Assembly: GCF_034008635.1 (NCBI RefSeq)
Contig: NZ_CP125378.1
Span: forward strand, 2,656,001-2,720,000
Length of the DNA stretch: 64,000 bases
DNA from: Pseudomonas sp. P8_229
GTDB lineage: Bacteria > Pseudomonadota > Gammaproteobacteria > Pseudomonadales > Pseudomonadaceae
Reading direction: 5' to 3'
A program made the translations under genes and the position numbers. Under the pieces are notes generated by a model. That model was not told the DNA's origin. It saw nothing but the letters and a program-made list of their open reading frames with translations, and ran no database searches. Positions 29,744 through 38,287 of the stretch are shown one piece after another (positions within the stretch are counted from its first letter, which is position 1; each line of letters starts with the position of its first letter).

Positions 29744-30118
29744 ATGCGCTTCAAACTCATCGCCGTTGCCGCCCTCGCCGTCCTGGCCAGCGGCTGCGCC
29801 ACCCCGCCACCACCGGAGCCGGGCAGCGCCGCAAGCAAGGTCGTGGCCATGGGCCCGCAGAAACACATCGCGGTCGGCGCCATGCGCGTGGCCCGCGAGA
29901 ACGGCTTCATGACCGTCAATGTGCAGTTGACCAACACCCTCAACAGCAACAAGACGTTCTACTACCGCTTCGCCTGGCTTGGCCCGGAAGGTTTCCCGAT
30001 CGCCGAGGAAGAAGTCTGGAAAAGCCAGATGATGTACGGCGCCCAGACCAGCTTCATCCAGGGCATCGCCCCGACCCCGAAAGCCGTGGATTTCCGTCTG
30101 GAACTCAAGACGCCTTAA
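29744..30118 (+). CDS. YcfL-like lipoprotein (DUF1425)
   Basis: A 124-residue lipoprotein with lipobox LASGC (Cys near residue 19). The mature part has a beta-sandwich pattern (GFMTVNVQLTNTLNSNKTFYYRFAWLGPEGFPI) typical of DUF1425/YcfL. In E. coli ycfL sits immediately before lpoB, and the same order is kept here. Function unproven; association with the penicillin-binding-protein activator is suggested by neighbourhood only. Confidence 0.8.
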   Translation: MRFKLIAVAALAVLASGCATPPPPEPGSAASKVVAMGPQKHIAVGAMRVARENGFMTVNVQLTNTLNSNKTFYYRFAWLGPEGFPIAEEEVWKSQMMYGAQTSFIQGIAPTPKAVDFRLELKTP

Positions 30119-30154
30119 GCCCGCCACCCTATTCCTGTTTTAGAGAGCATTCCC

Positions 30155-30742
30155 ATGTTTGCACGCTTTTCCATGATCGCTGTCCTCGCCCTGCTGGCTT
30201 CCGGTTGCGCCAACACTTCGCCAACCCTGGGCAGCAAGAACATCAGCTACGGCGACACCAAAGCGGTTGAAACCGTGACCAACGAATTCGGTTCGACCGA
30301 CCTGCAAATGATCGCCGAATCGATGACCCGCTCGCTGGCCCAGTCCGGCATCCTGCAGGGCCGCCCGGTGGTGCAGGTCTACGATGTGAAGAACAAGACC
30401 AGCGAGTACATCGATACCCGCGAAATCACCACCAGCATCAAGACTCAGCTGATGAAAACCGGTGTTGCCCGCTTCGCCAGCGACAACAACGCGATGCAAA
30501 GCCAGGTTGACCAGCTCAAGCTGCAAAACCAGAGCGGCCTGTACAAGAAGAGCACCGTGGCCAAGACCGGCAACATGGTTGCCGCCAAGTACCGCATCGA
30601 AGGTTCGATCAGCTCGATCGTCAAGCGCAGCAGCGATTACAAGGACGTCTTCTACAAATTCAGCCTGCAACTGATCGACGTTGAAAGCGGTCTGGCCGAG
30701 TGGATGGACGAAAAAGAGATCCGCAAAACCACGGAGCGTTAA
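30155..30742 (+). CDS. lpoB: LpoB-like penicillin-binding protein activator lipoprotein
   Basis: A 195-residue lipoprotein with lipobox LASGC (Cys near 18). The fold region begins at DLQMIAESMTRSLAQSGIL and includes RPVVQVYDVKNKTSEYIDT, matching the LpoB/CsgG-like fold; E. coli LpoB activates PBP1b from the outer membrane through a long disordered linker. Here the linker after the lipobox is only about 20 residues, shorter than in E. coli LpoB, which raises the question whether it can span to the peptidoglycan synthase. Operon with YcfL-like and CsgG-like genes. Confidence 0.75.
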   Translation: MFARFSMIAVLALLASGCANTSPTLGSKNISYGDTKAVETVTNEFGSTDLQMIAESMTRSLAQSGILQGRPVVQVYDVKNKTSEYIDTREITTSIKTQLMKTGVARFASDNNAMQSQVDQLKLQNQSGLYKKSTVAKTGNMVAAKYRIEGSISSIVKRSSDYKDVFYKFSLQLIDVESGLAEWMDEKEIRKTTER

Positions 30743-30745
30743 TCA

Positions 30746-31489
30746 ATGCGCACATGGATTGGCATGATGGCCCTGGCTTGCGCGTTCAGCGTGCAAGCGG
30801 CCCCGAAAGTCGCGGTGACGGATCTGGCGTATCAGGAGCGCGTGGAACAATACATCCACATCGTTTCAGCGCAGAACAATTACCGTGAGGGTTACTACAG
30901 CTCCAGTGGTTCTTCGAACTACAACGAGCTGGAAGCGACCACCAGCTACATCGAGCAGGGTGAGCTGCGTAAATTCACTGGCGACATCAAGGGTGAAATC
31001 CTGCGTACCGGCATGTTCCAGCTGGTGCAAGGCACGCCGTACACTGCGTCGTCCAAGGGTGACGTCTATGACGTGATCAAGCGCATCAAGGCCGGCAACT
31101 TCAAAGGCGCCGACTATGTGCTGTTCGGCACCGTGTCCGACATCGACTTCACCCAGGACATGAACGAGCTGGCGCACACCGACAGCTATTCGGCGGTGCT
31201 GGGCCTGACGCTGGTGGCGGATTTCAGTCTGATCAACACCAAGACCTACGAGATCACGTCGGCCTTCACGGCGATGGGCGAAGCGCAGGACACCAAACTG
31301 GTGAACGGCCGCGACATCAAGATCTCGCTGAACCGACCTCGGGTGGTGCGTGACGTGTCCAAGGCACTGGGCGAGGACGTCGCCGGGCAACTGAGCCAAC
31401 AGCTCGGTGGTGGCGGTTACGAGCAGCCGCGTGAGCCGCAACAGCGCAACAACCTGCCGCGTGATACGGCGCCGGTGATCTTGCACTGA
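30746..31489 (+). CDS. CsgG/LpoB-like periplasmic protein
   Basis: A 247-residue secreted protein. Signal peptide of type I (cleavage near VQAAP); the cysteine at residue 12 is not in a good lipobox. The mature part starts PKVAVTDLAYQERVEQYIH and has the CsgG-like pattern GADYVLFGTVSDID and LVADFSLINTKTYEI, with a Gly/Gln/Pro-rich tail (LGGGGYEQPREPQQ). It starts three bases after the lpoB-like stop, so the two are translationally coupled and probably act together. It ends before a terminator. Role unknown. Confidence 0.75.
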   Translation: MRTWIGMMALACAFSVQAAPKVAVTDLAYQERVEQYIHIVSAQNNYREGYYSSSGSSNYNELEATTSYIEQGELRKFTGDIKGEILRTGMFQLVQGTPYTASSKGDVYDVIKRIKAGNFKGADYVLFGTVSDIDFTQDMNELAHTDSYSAVLGLTLVADFSLINTKTYEITSAFTAMGEAQDTKLVNGRDIKISLNRPRVVRDVSKALGEDVAGQLSQQLGGGGYEQPREPQQRNNLPRDTAPVILH

Positions 31490-31508
31490 CCGAGTGAGCA
31501 CGGAACTC

Positions 31509-31616
31509 TGTGGCGAGGGGATTCATCTCCGATGGGCCGCGAAGCGGCCCCGCTCTTGAGCAAAAAAGAGATTGGGACTGCTACGCAGTCCATCGGGGAT
31601 GAATCCCCTCACTACA
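31509..31616. repeat. Long inverted repeat, GAGGGGAT family
   Basis: Arms TGTGGCGAGGGGATTCATC and the complementary GGGATGAATCCCCTCACTAC enclose a variable centre with GGGCCGCGAAGCGGCCC. The same family occurs at 51216 and 56806, differing inside the loop. Confidence 0.75.
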
Positions 31617-31646
31617 ACTGAGTTCACTAGAGCGATACGTAATAAT

Positions 31647-31678
31647 AAAAAAGGCGACCTCATCAGGTCGCCTTTTTT
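31647..31678. terminator. Bidirectional terminator of the LpoB-like operon and lysE
   Basis: Perfect stem GGCGACCT / AGGTCGCC with four-base loop, flanked by six A and six T. It lies between the end of the CsgG-like gene (+) and of the LysE-type gene (-). Confidence 0.85.
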
Positions 31679-31691
31679 GTGCCCGCAGGCG

Positions 31692-32324
31692 TCACACCAC
31701 CGCTTTACGCAACGTCGCCATGAACGCCGCCGCACCGATGAACAGCCCGGCAAACGTGCGGTTCATGCGCCTCTGCTGCTTCGGCGTGCGCAACAGCCGC
31801 AGCACTTTCGACGCCAGACCGGTGTAGCCGGCCATGACGATCAGATCGACGCAGATCATGGTCACGCCGATCACCAGGTACTGTATCAGCAGTGGTGCGT
31901 GCGGATTGATGAACTGCGGCAGCACCGCCAGCATGAACACCAGCGCCTTGGGGTTGCTGATGTTCACCAGAAAACCGCGGAACACCAGCGCCAGAGGTTT
32001 GCCGATCGGCCGTACCGCCGCGTCATCGCTCATGTCCATGGGCAGCGCACGCCATTGCTTGACCGCCAGATACACGAGGTAAGCCACACCGAACCATTTG
32101 ATCGCGTGGAAAGCCGTGGCCGAAGCAGTCAGGATCGCGCCAACGCCGGCGCCGACAATCGCAATCTGCACCGCCAGGCCGATTTGCAGGCCAAGGGCGT
32201 TCCAGTAGCCGCGCCAGAAACCGTATTGCAGACCGCTGGACATCGACGCAATAGCGCCGGCACCCGGGGACAGACTGATCACCCAGCAGGCGGCGAAAAA
32301 CGCCAGCCATGTTTGTAGCTCCAT
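31692..32324 (-). CDS. LysE/RhtB-family amino-acid exporter
   Basis: A 210-residue inner-membrane exporter with about six hydrophobic helices. The family signature SLSPGAGAIASMSSGLQYG (17-35) and the NISNPKALVFMLAVLPQF segment are typical of the RhtB branch, which exports homoserine, threonine or lysine-like amino acids. The substrate is not predictable. Divided from the LpoB-like operon by a shared terminator. Confidence 0.88.
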   Translation of the reverse strand: MELQTWLAFFAACWVISLSPGAGAIASMSSGLQYGFWRGYWNALGLQIGLAVQIAIVGAGVGAILTASATAFHAIKWFGVAYLVYLAVKQWRALPMDMSDDAAVRPIGKPLALVFRGFLVNISNPKALVFMLAVLPQFINPHAPLLIQYLVIGVTMICVDLIVMAGYTGLASKVLRLLRTPKQQRRMNRTFAGLFIGAAAFMATLRKAVV

Positions 32325-32428
32325 CGCACACCTCGACTCATGCTCGTGACAAATGCCTAAGCTAATCCGGGTTTGAATGGATGACTACCGATTTTTTGCT
32401 GAATGTTGCAGGTGCTACTGAGGGCCCC

Positions 32429-32519
32429 TTCGCGAGCAAGCCCGCTCCCACAAGGATCTTTGGTGTTCACACATTGTGTGTTCCACCCAGGACACTGTGG
32501 GAGCGGGCCTGCTCGCGAA
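32429..32519. repeat. REPIN-like pair of REP sequences
   Basis: TTCGCGAGCAAGCCCGCTCC at the left and its inverted relative TGTGGGAGCGGGCCTGCTCG at the right, with about 45 bases between. Lies between lysE-type and mscS-type genes. Confidence 0.85.
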
Positions 32520-32545
32520 GGCGTCAGATCAATCGCCCGGGGAAT

Positions 32546-33127
32546 CTACTTCTCGAAACCGCTGGAAGGAAATACATCGCTACCGCGCCAGCGCCGCACC
32601 GAGCGCTGGAAGAACAGACTGTTCGGCACCTGCACCATGGCGCTGCCGGTACCCAGTTCCTCAGCCTCGATCAACGTGGTGTACAGCAGATTGATCGCCA
32701 CCACCCGGCCTTTGACGCCAGGCTTGTCGGTGGTGTCCACCAGCTCAACCACATCTCCCAGACGGAACGGGCCGACGGTGAAGATCAGGATCGCGCAGAG
32801 CAGGTTCGACAGCACACTCCACATGGCGAAGAACGCCACCGCCGCCACCGCAACGAAACCCGACAGCGCCGTCCACAGCACCGTGGCCGACACGCCGAGT
32901 CGTTCCAGCACAAAGATCAGCGCGCTGCCCATGATCAGCCAGCGCAGCCCGCCGCGCAGCGGCATCAGCAACTGCGGCGGGAACGGGTAGCGCTCACCCA
33001 GGCGAGTCAGGCCTTTGGCAACGAAGCGCTGGGCCAGATAACCGGCCAGCAGGATCAGCAGAATCTGCACCGCAAACCAGACCGGCTCGACCCACTCCGC
33101 CGGCAGCGGCAGCTTGAACGCTTCCAT
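32546..33127 (-). CDS. Small MscS-family mechanosensitive channel
   Basis: A 193-residue membrane protein with three hydrophobic segments and an MscS core: the pore helix region VAAVAFFAMWSVLSNLLCAILI and the following beta domain GPFRLGDVVELVD and GRVVAINLLYTTL. It is shorter than E. coli MscS (286) because the cytoplasmic vestibule is truncated after the beta domain. Its ATG shares one base with the stop of the upstream ABC-F gene (TGATG), implying coupled expression. The family releases solutes on osmotic downshock; gating is unproven for this short form. Confidence 0.85.
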   Translation of the reverse strand: MEAFKLPLPAEWVEPVWFAVQILLILLAGYLAQRFVAKGLTRLGERYPFPPQLLMPLRGGLRWLIMGSALIFVLERLGVSATVLWTALSGFVAVAAVAFFAMWSVLSNLLCAILIFTVGPFRLGDVVELVDTTDKPGVKGRVVAINLLYTTLIEAEELGTGSAMVQVPNSLFFQRSVRRWRGSDVFPSSGFEK

Positions 33128-35037
33128 CAGGACAGCGCCTCCAGCTCCGCTTGCATGCTTTCCAGCGTCTCGAGGGCTTCCATCCACGCCTCTTCCAGTT
33201 CGGCTTCGCGCACTTTCAGCTTGGCCTGTTCGGCCAGCAGATCACGCAGCTCGTTCTTGCGCGCTGGCTCGTAGATGTCGCTGTCACCGAGGCTGGCATC
33301 AACCTTGGCGAGTTTTTCGTGGAGCTTGCCCAGCTCGGCTTCGAGCTTGTCGGCTTCACGCTTGTGCGGTGCCAGTTGCTGACGCAACGCAGCAGCGGCC
33401 TGACGCTGAGCCTTCTTGTCAGTCTTGTCCGGGTTGACCGGGGTGTTGCTGACCGGCGCGTTGCGCTGACGGTACTCCACCAGCCAGCGGGCGTAGTCTT
33501 CGAGGTCGCCATCGAACTCTTCGACCTTGCCATCAGCGACCAGGTAGAAATTGTCGGTGGTACTCTTGAGCAGGTGCCGATCGTGAGACACCACCAGTAC
33601 CGCGCCGCTGAATTCCTGCAGTGCCATGGTCAGCGCCAGGCGCATTTCCAGGTCGAGGTGGTTGGTCGGTTCGTCGAGCAGCAACAGGTTCGGCCGTTCC
33701 CAGGCGATCAACGCCAGGGCCAGACGCGCTTTTTCGCCGCCGGAGAAATTCAGCACCGGTTCGTCGATGCGCGCGCCACGGAAGTCGAAACCGCCGAGGA
33801 AGTCGCGCAGGGTCTGCTCGCGCTCGGTCGGCGCCAGTCGCTGCAAGTGCAGCAGCGGGCTGGCCTTGGAATCCAGCGAGTCGAGCTGATGCTGGGCAAA
33901 GTAGCCGACCACGGTGTTTTCGCCACGGGTCAGACGCCCGGCCAGCGGCTCGAGCTCGCCGGCGAGGTTCTTGATCAGGGTCGATTTACCGGCGCCATTC
34001 GGCCCGAGCAAGCCGATCCGCGCACCCGGGGTCAGTTGCAGCTTGACCTTCTCCAGGATGGTTTTATCGCCGTAACCCAGACGCGCATCGGACAGGTCGA
34101 TCAGCGGGCTGGAGATCTTGGTCGATTCGCGGAACACGAAATCGAATGGCGAATCGACGTGGGCCGCCGACAGCTCTTCCATGCGCTCCAGTGCCTTGAT
34201 CCGGCTCTGCGCCTGACGGGCCTTGGTGGCCTGGGCCTTGAAGCGAGCAATGTAGCTTTCCATGTGCGCACGTTGCGCCTGCTGCTTCTCGTAGGCCTGT
34301 TGTTGCTGGGCCAGACGTTCGGCACGAGCACGTTCGAACGCGGTATAGCCGCCCCGGTACAGGGTCAGTTTGCGCTGATCGACGTGGGCCACGTGATCGA
34401 CCACTTCATCGAGGAAGTCGCGGTCATGGGAGATCAGCAGCAAGGTGCCCGGGTAGCTTTTCAGCCACTCTTCGAGCCAGATGATCGCGTCGAGGTCCAG
34501 GTGGTTGGTCGGCTCGTCGAGCAACAACAGGTCCGACGGACACATCAAGGCCTGCGCCAGGTTCAGACGCATCCGCCAGCCACCGGAGAAATCTGCGACC
34601 TGCCGATCCATCTGCTCGTTGGTGAAACCGAGACCGGCCAGCAATTTGCGCGCACGCGCATCGGCGGTATAACCGTCGGCGCTGTCGAGTTCGGCGTGCA
34701 GACGCGCCAGAGCCGTGCCATCGTGGGCCGCTTCTGCGGCGGCGAGGTCACGTTGCACTTCGCGTAGACGCAGGTCGCCATCGAGCACATAGTCGACCGC
34801 CAAGCGTTCGAGCGTGTCGACCTCCTGGCGCATGTGCGCGATGCGCCAGTCGGCCGGCAACAGGCAATCGCCCGAGTCCGGATGCAACTCGCCGCGCAAC
34901 AAGGCGAACAGGCTGGATTTGCCGGCACCGTTGGCACCGATGAGGCCAGCTTTGTGGCCGGCGTGCAGGGTCAGCTCGGCGTCTTCTAGCAGACGTTGCG
35001 GGCCACGCTGTAAAGTCAGGTTCTGAAGTCGGATCAT
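33127..35037 (-). CDS. ABC-F ATPase, YheS-like
   Basis: A 636-residue soluble protein with two ABC ATPase domains and no membrane helices. First Walker A GANGAGKSS near residue 35 and LLLDEPTNHLDLDAIIW near 180; a linker with coiled coil (RAERLAQQQQAYEKQQAQRA); second Walker A GPNGAGKST near 345 and LLLDEPTNHLDLE near 460; a C-terminal charged coiled coil from about 530. Size and layout fit YheS of the ABC-F group, ribosome-associated translation factors. Coupled to the mscS-type gene. Not a transporter, although often so labelled. Confidence 0.9.
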   Translation of the reverse strand: MIRLQNLTLQRGPQRLLEDAELTLHAGHKAGLIGANGAGKSSLFALLRGELHPDSGDCLLPADWRIAHMRQEVDTLERLAVDYVLDGDLRLREVQRDLAAAEAAHDGTALARLHAELDSADGYTADARARKLLAGLGFTNEQMDRQVADFSGGWRMRLNLAQALMCPSDLLLLDEPTNHLDLDAIIWLEEWLKSYPGTLLLISHDRDFLDEVVDHVAHVDQRKLTLYRGGYTAFERARAERLAQQQQAYEKQQAQRAHMESYIARFKAQATKARQAQSRIKALERMEELSAAHVDSPFDFVFRESTKISSPLIDLSDARLGYGDKTILEKVKLQLTPGARIGLLGPNGAGKSTLIKNLAGELEPLAGRLTRGENTVVGYFAQHQLDSLDSKASPLLHLQRLAPTEREQTLRDFLGGFDFRGARIDEPVLNFSGGEKARLALALIAWERPNLLLLDEPTNHLDLEMRLALTMALQEFSGAVLVVSHDRHLLKSTTDNFYLVADGKVEEFDGDLEDYARWLVEYRQRNAPVSNTPVNPDKTDKKAQRQAAAALRQQLAPHKREADKLEAELGKLHEKLAKVDASLGDSDIYEPARKNELRDLLAEQAKLKVREAELEEAWMEALETLESMQAELEALS

Positions 35038-35087
35038 AATGGCGGCGGAGTCTACCAGCTTCGCTCACAACTGGCGCGAGTAGCACG

Positions 35088-35552
35088 ATGTCCTCTGACC
35101 TGTGGAGCTTTTCCCTTGCCACCTACGCCCGCCCGGGTGTGGAACCTGCCTGCCTGCAACTGCAAACGGCGGGGGCCAATGTGTGCCTGTTGCTGTGCGG
35201 TGCGTGGCTGGAGCAACGTGGCGTGGCCTGTGACGAACAGCGCGTAGAACAGCTGAGAACGCTGGTGGGGCCTTGGGATAGGGAGGTGGTGCAGCCACTG
35301 CGCGCGCTACGCACTCAATGGAAAACCCTGGCCGAAGATGATCCGGTACTCAAGGGCCTGCGTGAACAGATGAAAGCGCTGGAGCTGGAAGCCGAGCGGC
35401 ATCTGTTGTGGCAACTGGAACAGGTCGCTCAGGACTGGCCGTTACAGGATGCATCCGCGTCGGGGCAATGGCTTGAGCGTCTGGCGGCAACGGCCGCCAG
35501 CCCGAACCGCGACGCGCTGCAAGTGCTGCGCGTCGCGGCAACCGGCACTTAG
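35088..35552 (+). CDS. TIGR02444 family protein
   Basis: A 154-residue cytoplasmic protein, helical, opening with DLWSFSLATYARPGVEPACLQLQ and containing GANVCLLLCGAWLEQRGV, which match the TIGR02444 family of gammaproteobacteria. No function is known. Divergent from the ABC-F gene by 50 bases; its last four bases overlap the end of algP on the opposite strand. Confidence 0.85.
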   Translation: MSSDLWSFSLATYARPGVEPACLQLQTAGANVCLLLCGAWLEQRGVACDEQRVEQLRTLVGPWDREVVQPLRALRTQWKTLAEDDPVLKGLREQMKALELEAERHLLWQLEQVAQDWPLQDASASGQWLERLAATAASPNRDALQVLRVAATGT

Positions 35553-36709
35553 GAAGCGCTGGTCGGGTTGCTGGTGACGCTCGACGCAGCGGCTGGCGTT
35601 GGCGCAGTCGTGGTGGTCGAGGTAGAAGCGGCGGAAGCAGGTGCAGCGGCCGGCGCTGGAGCGGCTGGCTTGGCGGCAGGTGCGGTCGCCGGTTTCGCGG
35701 CAGTTGGTTTGACGGCAGCTGGTTTGGCAGTGACCGGTTTTTTCGCGACAGGTTTGGCAGCTGGTTTGGCTGCTGGCTTGGCGGCTACTGGTTTGGCAGC
35801 AGGCTTGGCGGCAGCGGTCGCCGGTTTTGCGGCGGCAGGTTTTGCGGCGGGCTTGGCAGCGGTTTTAGCGGCAGGCTTGGCGGCAGGTTTGGCGACGGCT
35901 TTGGCAGCTGGTTTTGCAGCAACCGGTTTGGCCGCAGGCTTGGCTGCCGGTTTTGCCGCTGCAGTTTTGGCGGCGGGTTTTACTGCAGCTTTGGCAGCCG
36001 GTTTTGCAGCCGGTTTAGCCGCGGCGGTTTTTGCCGGTGCAGCTTTGCGTGCAACAGGTTTTGCGGCTGGCTTGGCAGCTGGTTTTGCAGCAGCCGGTTT
36101 GGCGGCGGCAGTACGTGCGGCAGGTTTTGCAGCGCTGGCCGCAGCAGGTTTTTTCACCGCGGTTTTTGCAGCAGGTTTGGCCGCTGCTTTAGCTGGCGCC
36201 TTGGCGGCTGGTTTGGCCGCTGGCTTGGCAGCAGCGGTTTTGGCAGGGGCTTTCGCTGCAGCAGGTTTGGTTGCCGCTTTCTTCGCAGGCGCTGCAGCAG
36301 GTTTGGCTGCGCGGGAGGTCAGCGCCTTGCCGGCGGCTTCTTGCACGCGACCGACACCCTGGGCCAGTTTCAGGCTTTCCTGGGCATCACGCTTGAGTTG
36401 CAGAATGTAGCTGCGGGTATCGGACTGACGATCCTTCAGCGCATCGAGCAGGTCTTCAAGTTCTTTCACTGCCGCCTTGGCCTTGTTCTGTGCCTTGGCT
36501 TTACCGGCAGTGGCTGCGTCCTGCAATTTGGTGCGGGATTTGTGCAGTTTTTCTTGCGCCTTGCCGCGTTGTTTTTCCAGTTTGGCGAGCAGTTTTTCAG
36601 CATCAGCCAAGGCTTGGGAGCAAGCGTTTTCCAAATGCTCGAGCAGGCTGCCCGAGAGTTGTTGGAGTAAGTGCAACGGAGTGTTTACAGGCTTCTTGGT
36701 GGCCGACAT
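35549..36709 (-). CDS. algP: AlgP, histone-like KPAA-repeat protein
   Basis: A 386-residue highly basic protein. Residues 1-125 are helical and Lys/Gln-rich (coiled-coil-like); residues about 130-350 consist of imperfect KPAA/KPAAK repeats, resembling the tail of eukaryotic histone H1; the last 30 are Thr/Ser/Ala-rich. AlgP (AlgR3) of P. aeruginosa promotes alginate gene expression by binding DNA. The DNA from 35650 to 36300 is repetitive and therefore prone to length change; the long opposite-strand open frame here is a by-product of the repeats. Near algQ and algR, as in other pseudomonads. Confidence 0.9.
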   Translation of the reverse strand: MSATKKPVNTPLHLLQQLSGSLLEHLENACSQALADAEKLLAKLEKQRGKAQEKLHKSRTKLQDAATAGKAKAQNKAKAAVKELEDLLDALKDRQSDTRSYILQLKRDAQESLKLAQGVGRVQEAAGKALTSRAAKPAAAPAKKAATKPAAAKAPAKTAAAKPAAKPAAKAPAKAAAKPAAKTAVKKPAAASAAKPAARTAAAKPAAAKPAAKPAAKPVARKAAPAKTAAAKPAAKPAAKAAVKPAAKTAAAKPAAKPAAKPVAAKPAAKAVAKPAAKPAAKTAAKPAAKPAAAKPATAAAKPAAKPVAAKPAAKPAAKPVAKKPVTAKPAAVKPTAAKPATAPAAKPAAPAPAAAPASAASTSTTTTAPTPAAASSVTSNPTSAS

Positions 36710-36901
36710 GGTTTACCTCCTGGCTGACGTGAGTGCGGCTCATACTAGACCTCTGCTGCTACCGCCGCTAGGTCATCTTGACAGTAACGAAACCGTTGCG
36801 TTGCAACGAAGTGAAAATGTTCTGCACAAAGACAAAAGCAGTTCACCGTTGCAGACGTTCGCGCTGGCATAATCGCCCGCATCTCAGGACGGAGAGTGCC
36901 C

Positions 36902-37567
36902 ATGTCGCGCTACCTTTTTTTATCCCTCTGCATGATTTTTTCCGCCGCTCACGCCGACGAAAAAACCACCGCGAACGATGCCCACGACCTGGCCTACAGC
37001 CTTGGCGCCAGCCTCGGTGAACGACTGCGCCAGGAAGTCCCGCAATTGCAGATCCAGGCACTGGTCGACGGTTTGCAGCAGGCCTATCAAGGCAAGCCAC
37101 TGGCACTGAGCGAAGCACGGATCGAGCAGATCCTGGCCGATCATGAATCGCAAAACGCCGAACATTCAGCGCTGCCTTCGAGCGATGCCGCGATGGAAAA
37201 CGAGCAACGTTTTCTCACCGCCGAAAAAGCCAAGCCGGGCGTAAAGGAACTGGCCGACGGCATCCTGCTGACTGAGCTGACTCCGGGTAATGGCGCCAAG
37301 GCCGGTCCGGATGGAAAAGTACAGGTGCTGTACGTCGGTCGACTACCGGATGGCACGGTGTTCGATCAGAACACTCAGCCGCAATGGTTCAGCCTCGACA
37401 GCGTGATTACCGGCTGGCGTACCGCGTTGCAGAACATGCCGGTGGGTGCCAAGTGGCGACTGGTGATTCCATCGGATCAAGCGTATGGCGCCGACGGTGC
37501 AGGGGATCTGATTGCGCCGTTTACGCCGCTGGTGTTTGAAGTCGAGTTACGCGGCGCTACGAGCTGA
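36902..37567 (+). CDS. Secreted FKBP-type peptidyl-prolyl isomerase
   Basis: A 221-residue periplasmic protein. Signal peptide to about residue 18 (cleavage SAAHADE). Residues 25-105 form the N-terminal helical dimerisation domain (DLAYSLGASLGERL), and 125-218 an FKBP domain (VQVLYVGRLPDGTVFDQ, then AYGADGAGDLIAPFTPLVFEVEL). The active-site pattern is somewhat degenerate: Gln-Pro-Gln-Trp replaces the usual SRG region. Start ATG at 36902 with GGAG seven bases upstream; a GTG two codons earlier is less likely. Sits between algP and algQ. Confidence 0.87.
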   Translation: MSRYLFLSLCMIFSAAHADEKTTANDAHDLAYSLGASLGERLRQEVPQLQIQALVDGLQQAYQGKPLALSEARIEQILADHESQNAEHSALPSSDAAMENEQRFLTAEKAKPGVKELADGILLTELTPGNGAKAGPDGKVQVLYVGRLPDGTVFDQNTQPQWFSLDSVITGWRTALQNMPVGAKWRLVIPSDQAYGADGAGDLIAPFTPLVFEVELRGATS

Positions 37568-37588
37568 TAAACCCCGACTCGCAGACAT

Positions 37589-37626
37589 AAAAAACGCGGT
37601 GCGCTTTCGGCGCACCGCGTTTTTTT
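37589..37626. terminator. Bidirectional terminator between FKBP gene and algQ
   Basis: Stem ACGCGGTGCGC / GCGCACCGCGT with short loop, flanked by A-run and T-run. Serves the + strand isomerase gene and the - strand algQ. Confidence 0.85.
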
Positions 37627-37642
37627 GCCTGCGAAAAACCAT

Positions 37643-38101
37643 TCAGGCCTGAGCTGTATCTTCCTGCTTGTGTGCCGTGTGCAGCACTTCAATCAGACAG
37701 TCTTCCAGCTCGAAGCGCTCGTGAAGCAGGCCACCCAGTTCCTTGAACTTCTCGGCGACGCATTTGCCCTCGTCGCACAAATCGTTGAACGCCAGCAGCT
37801 TCTCGGTGATGACGTCGATGCGCGGATAGATCGTCTCGGCGAGTTCCAGACCACGCGTGTCACCGAACGCCTTGGCTTCGCCCGTCAGCTGTTCGTAGAT
37901 CTCGAAGTGCCCGGCCGAGACGTAATCGACCAGCACACCGCAGAACTCCTGCAAGGGCTTGCGGTTCTCGGACAGCGCCTCAGGTTGCGCACCGAGCTTG
38001 TCGTAGGCACCGATCAGTTCTTCACGCTCTTGCAACCAGCGGTCGATCAGCAGATGAACTCCACCCCAGCGTTCCTGAGCATTCTGACAACTTTCGAGCA
38101 T
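37643..38101 (-). CDS. algQ: AlgQ/Rsd anti-sigma-70 factor
   Basis: A 152-residue helical protein of the Rsd/AlgQ family, which binds region 4 of sigma-70 and so shifts RNA polymerase to other sigma factors; in P. aeruginosa it affects alginate, pyoverdine and virulence. [20 protein letters not shown] at the start is the family opening and decides the ATG at 38099-38101, preceded by a GAGAG site. Followed by a shared terminator. Confidence 0.95.
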   Translation of the reverse strand: MLESCQNAQERWGGVHLLIDRWLQEREELIGAYDKLGAQPEALSENRKPLQEFCGVLVDYVSAGHFEIYEQLTGEAKAFGDTRGLELAETIYPRIDVITEKLLAFNDLCDEGKCVAEKFKELGGLLHERFELEDCLIEVLHTAHKQEDTAQA

Positions 38102-38218
38102 GGCGATCTCTCTTCCCTTGTGGGTCATGCTGCTCTACACCCGCGCCCCTCTTCTGGCTTTTATCGCTTGGAGGCCGACCGGGCAGAGCGTCATCGAGCA
38201 ACATAAATCCAATGACAC

Positions 38219-38242
38219 GTGCGGGCCAGATTATGCCCGCAC
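38219..38242. repeat. Perfect 8-bp inverted repeat
   Basis: GTGCGGGC-8 bases-GCCCGCAC between dsbB and algQ. No T-run on either strand, so it is not a standard intrinsic terminator; it may still stabilise the 3' end of the dsbB transcript. Confidence 0.5.
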
Positions 38243-38287
38243 GCCTATGGCTTCAAGGTACGCAGGAGATAAAGTTCATACAAGTGT

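Noticed and set aside
35568..36410. Plus-strand frame of 280 codons rich in Gly, Leu, Ala and Phe, resembling a membrane protein
   Set aside because: It is the complement of the algP KPAA repeats; its apparent hydrophobic repeats come from the repeat DNA.
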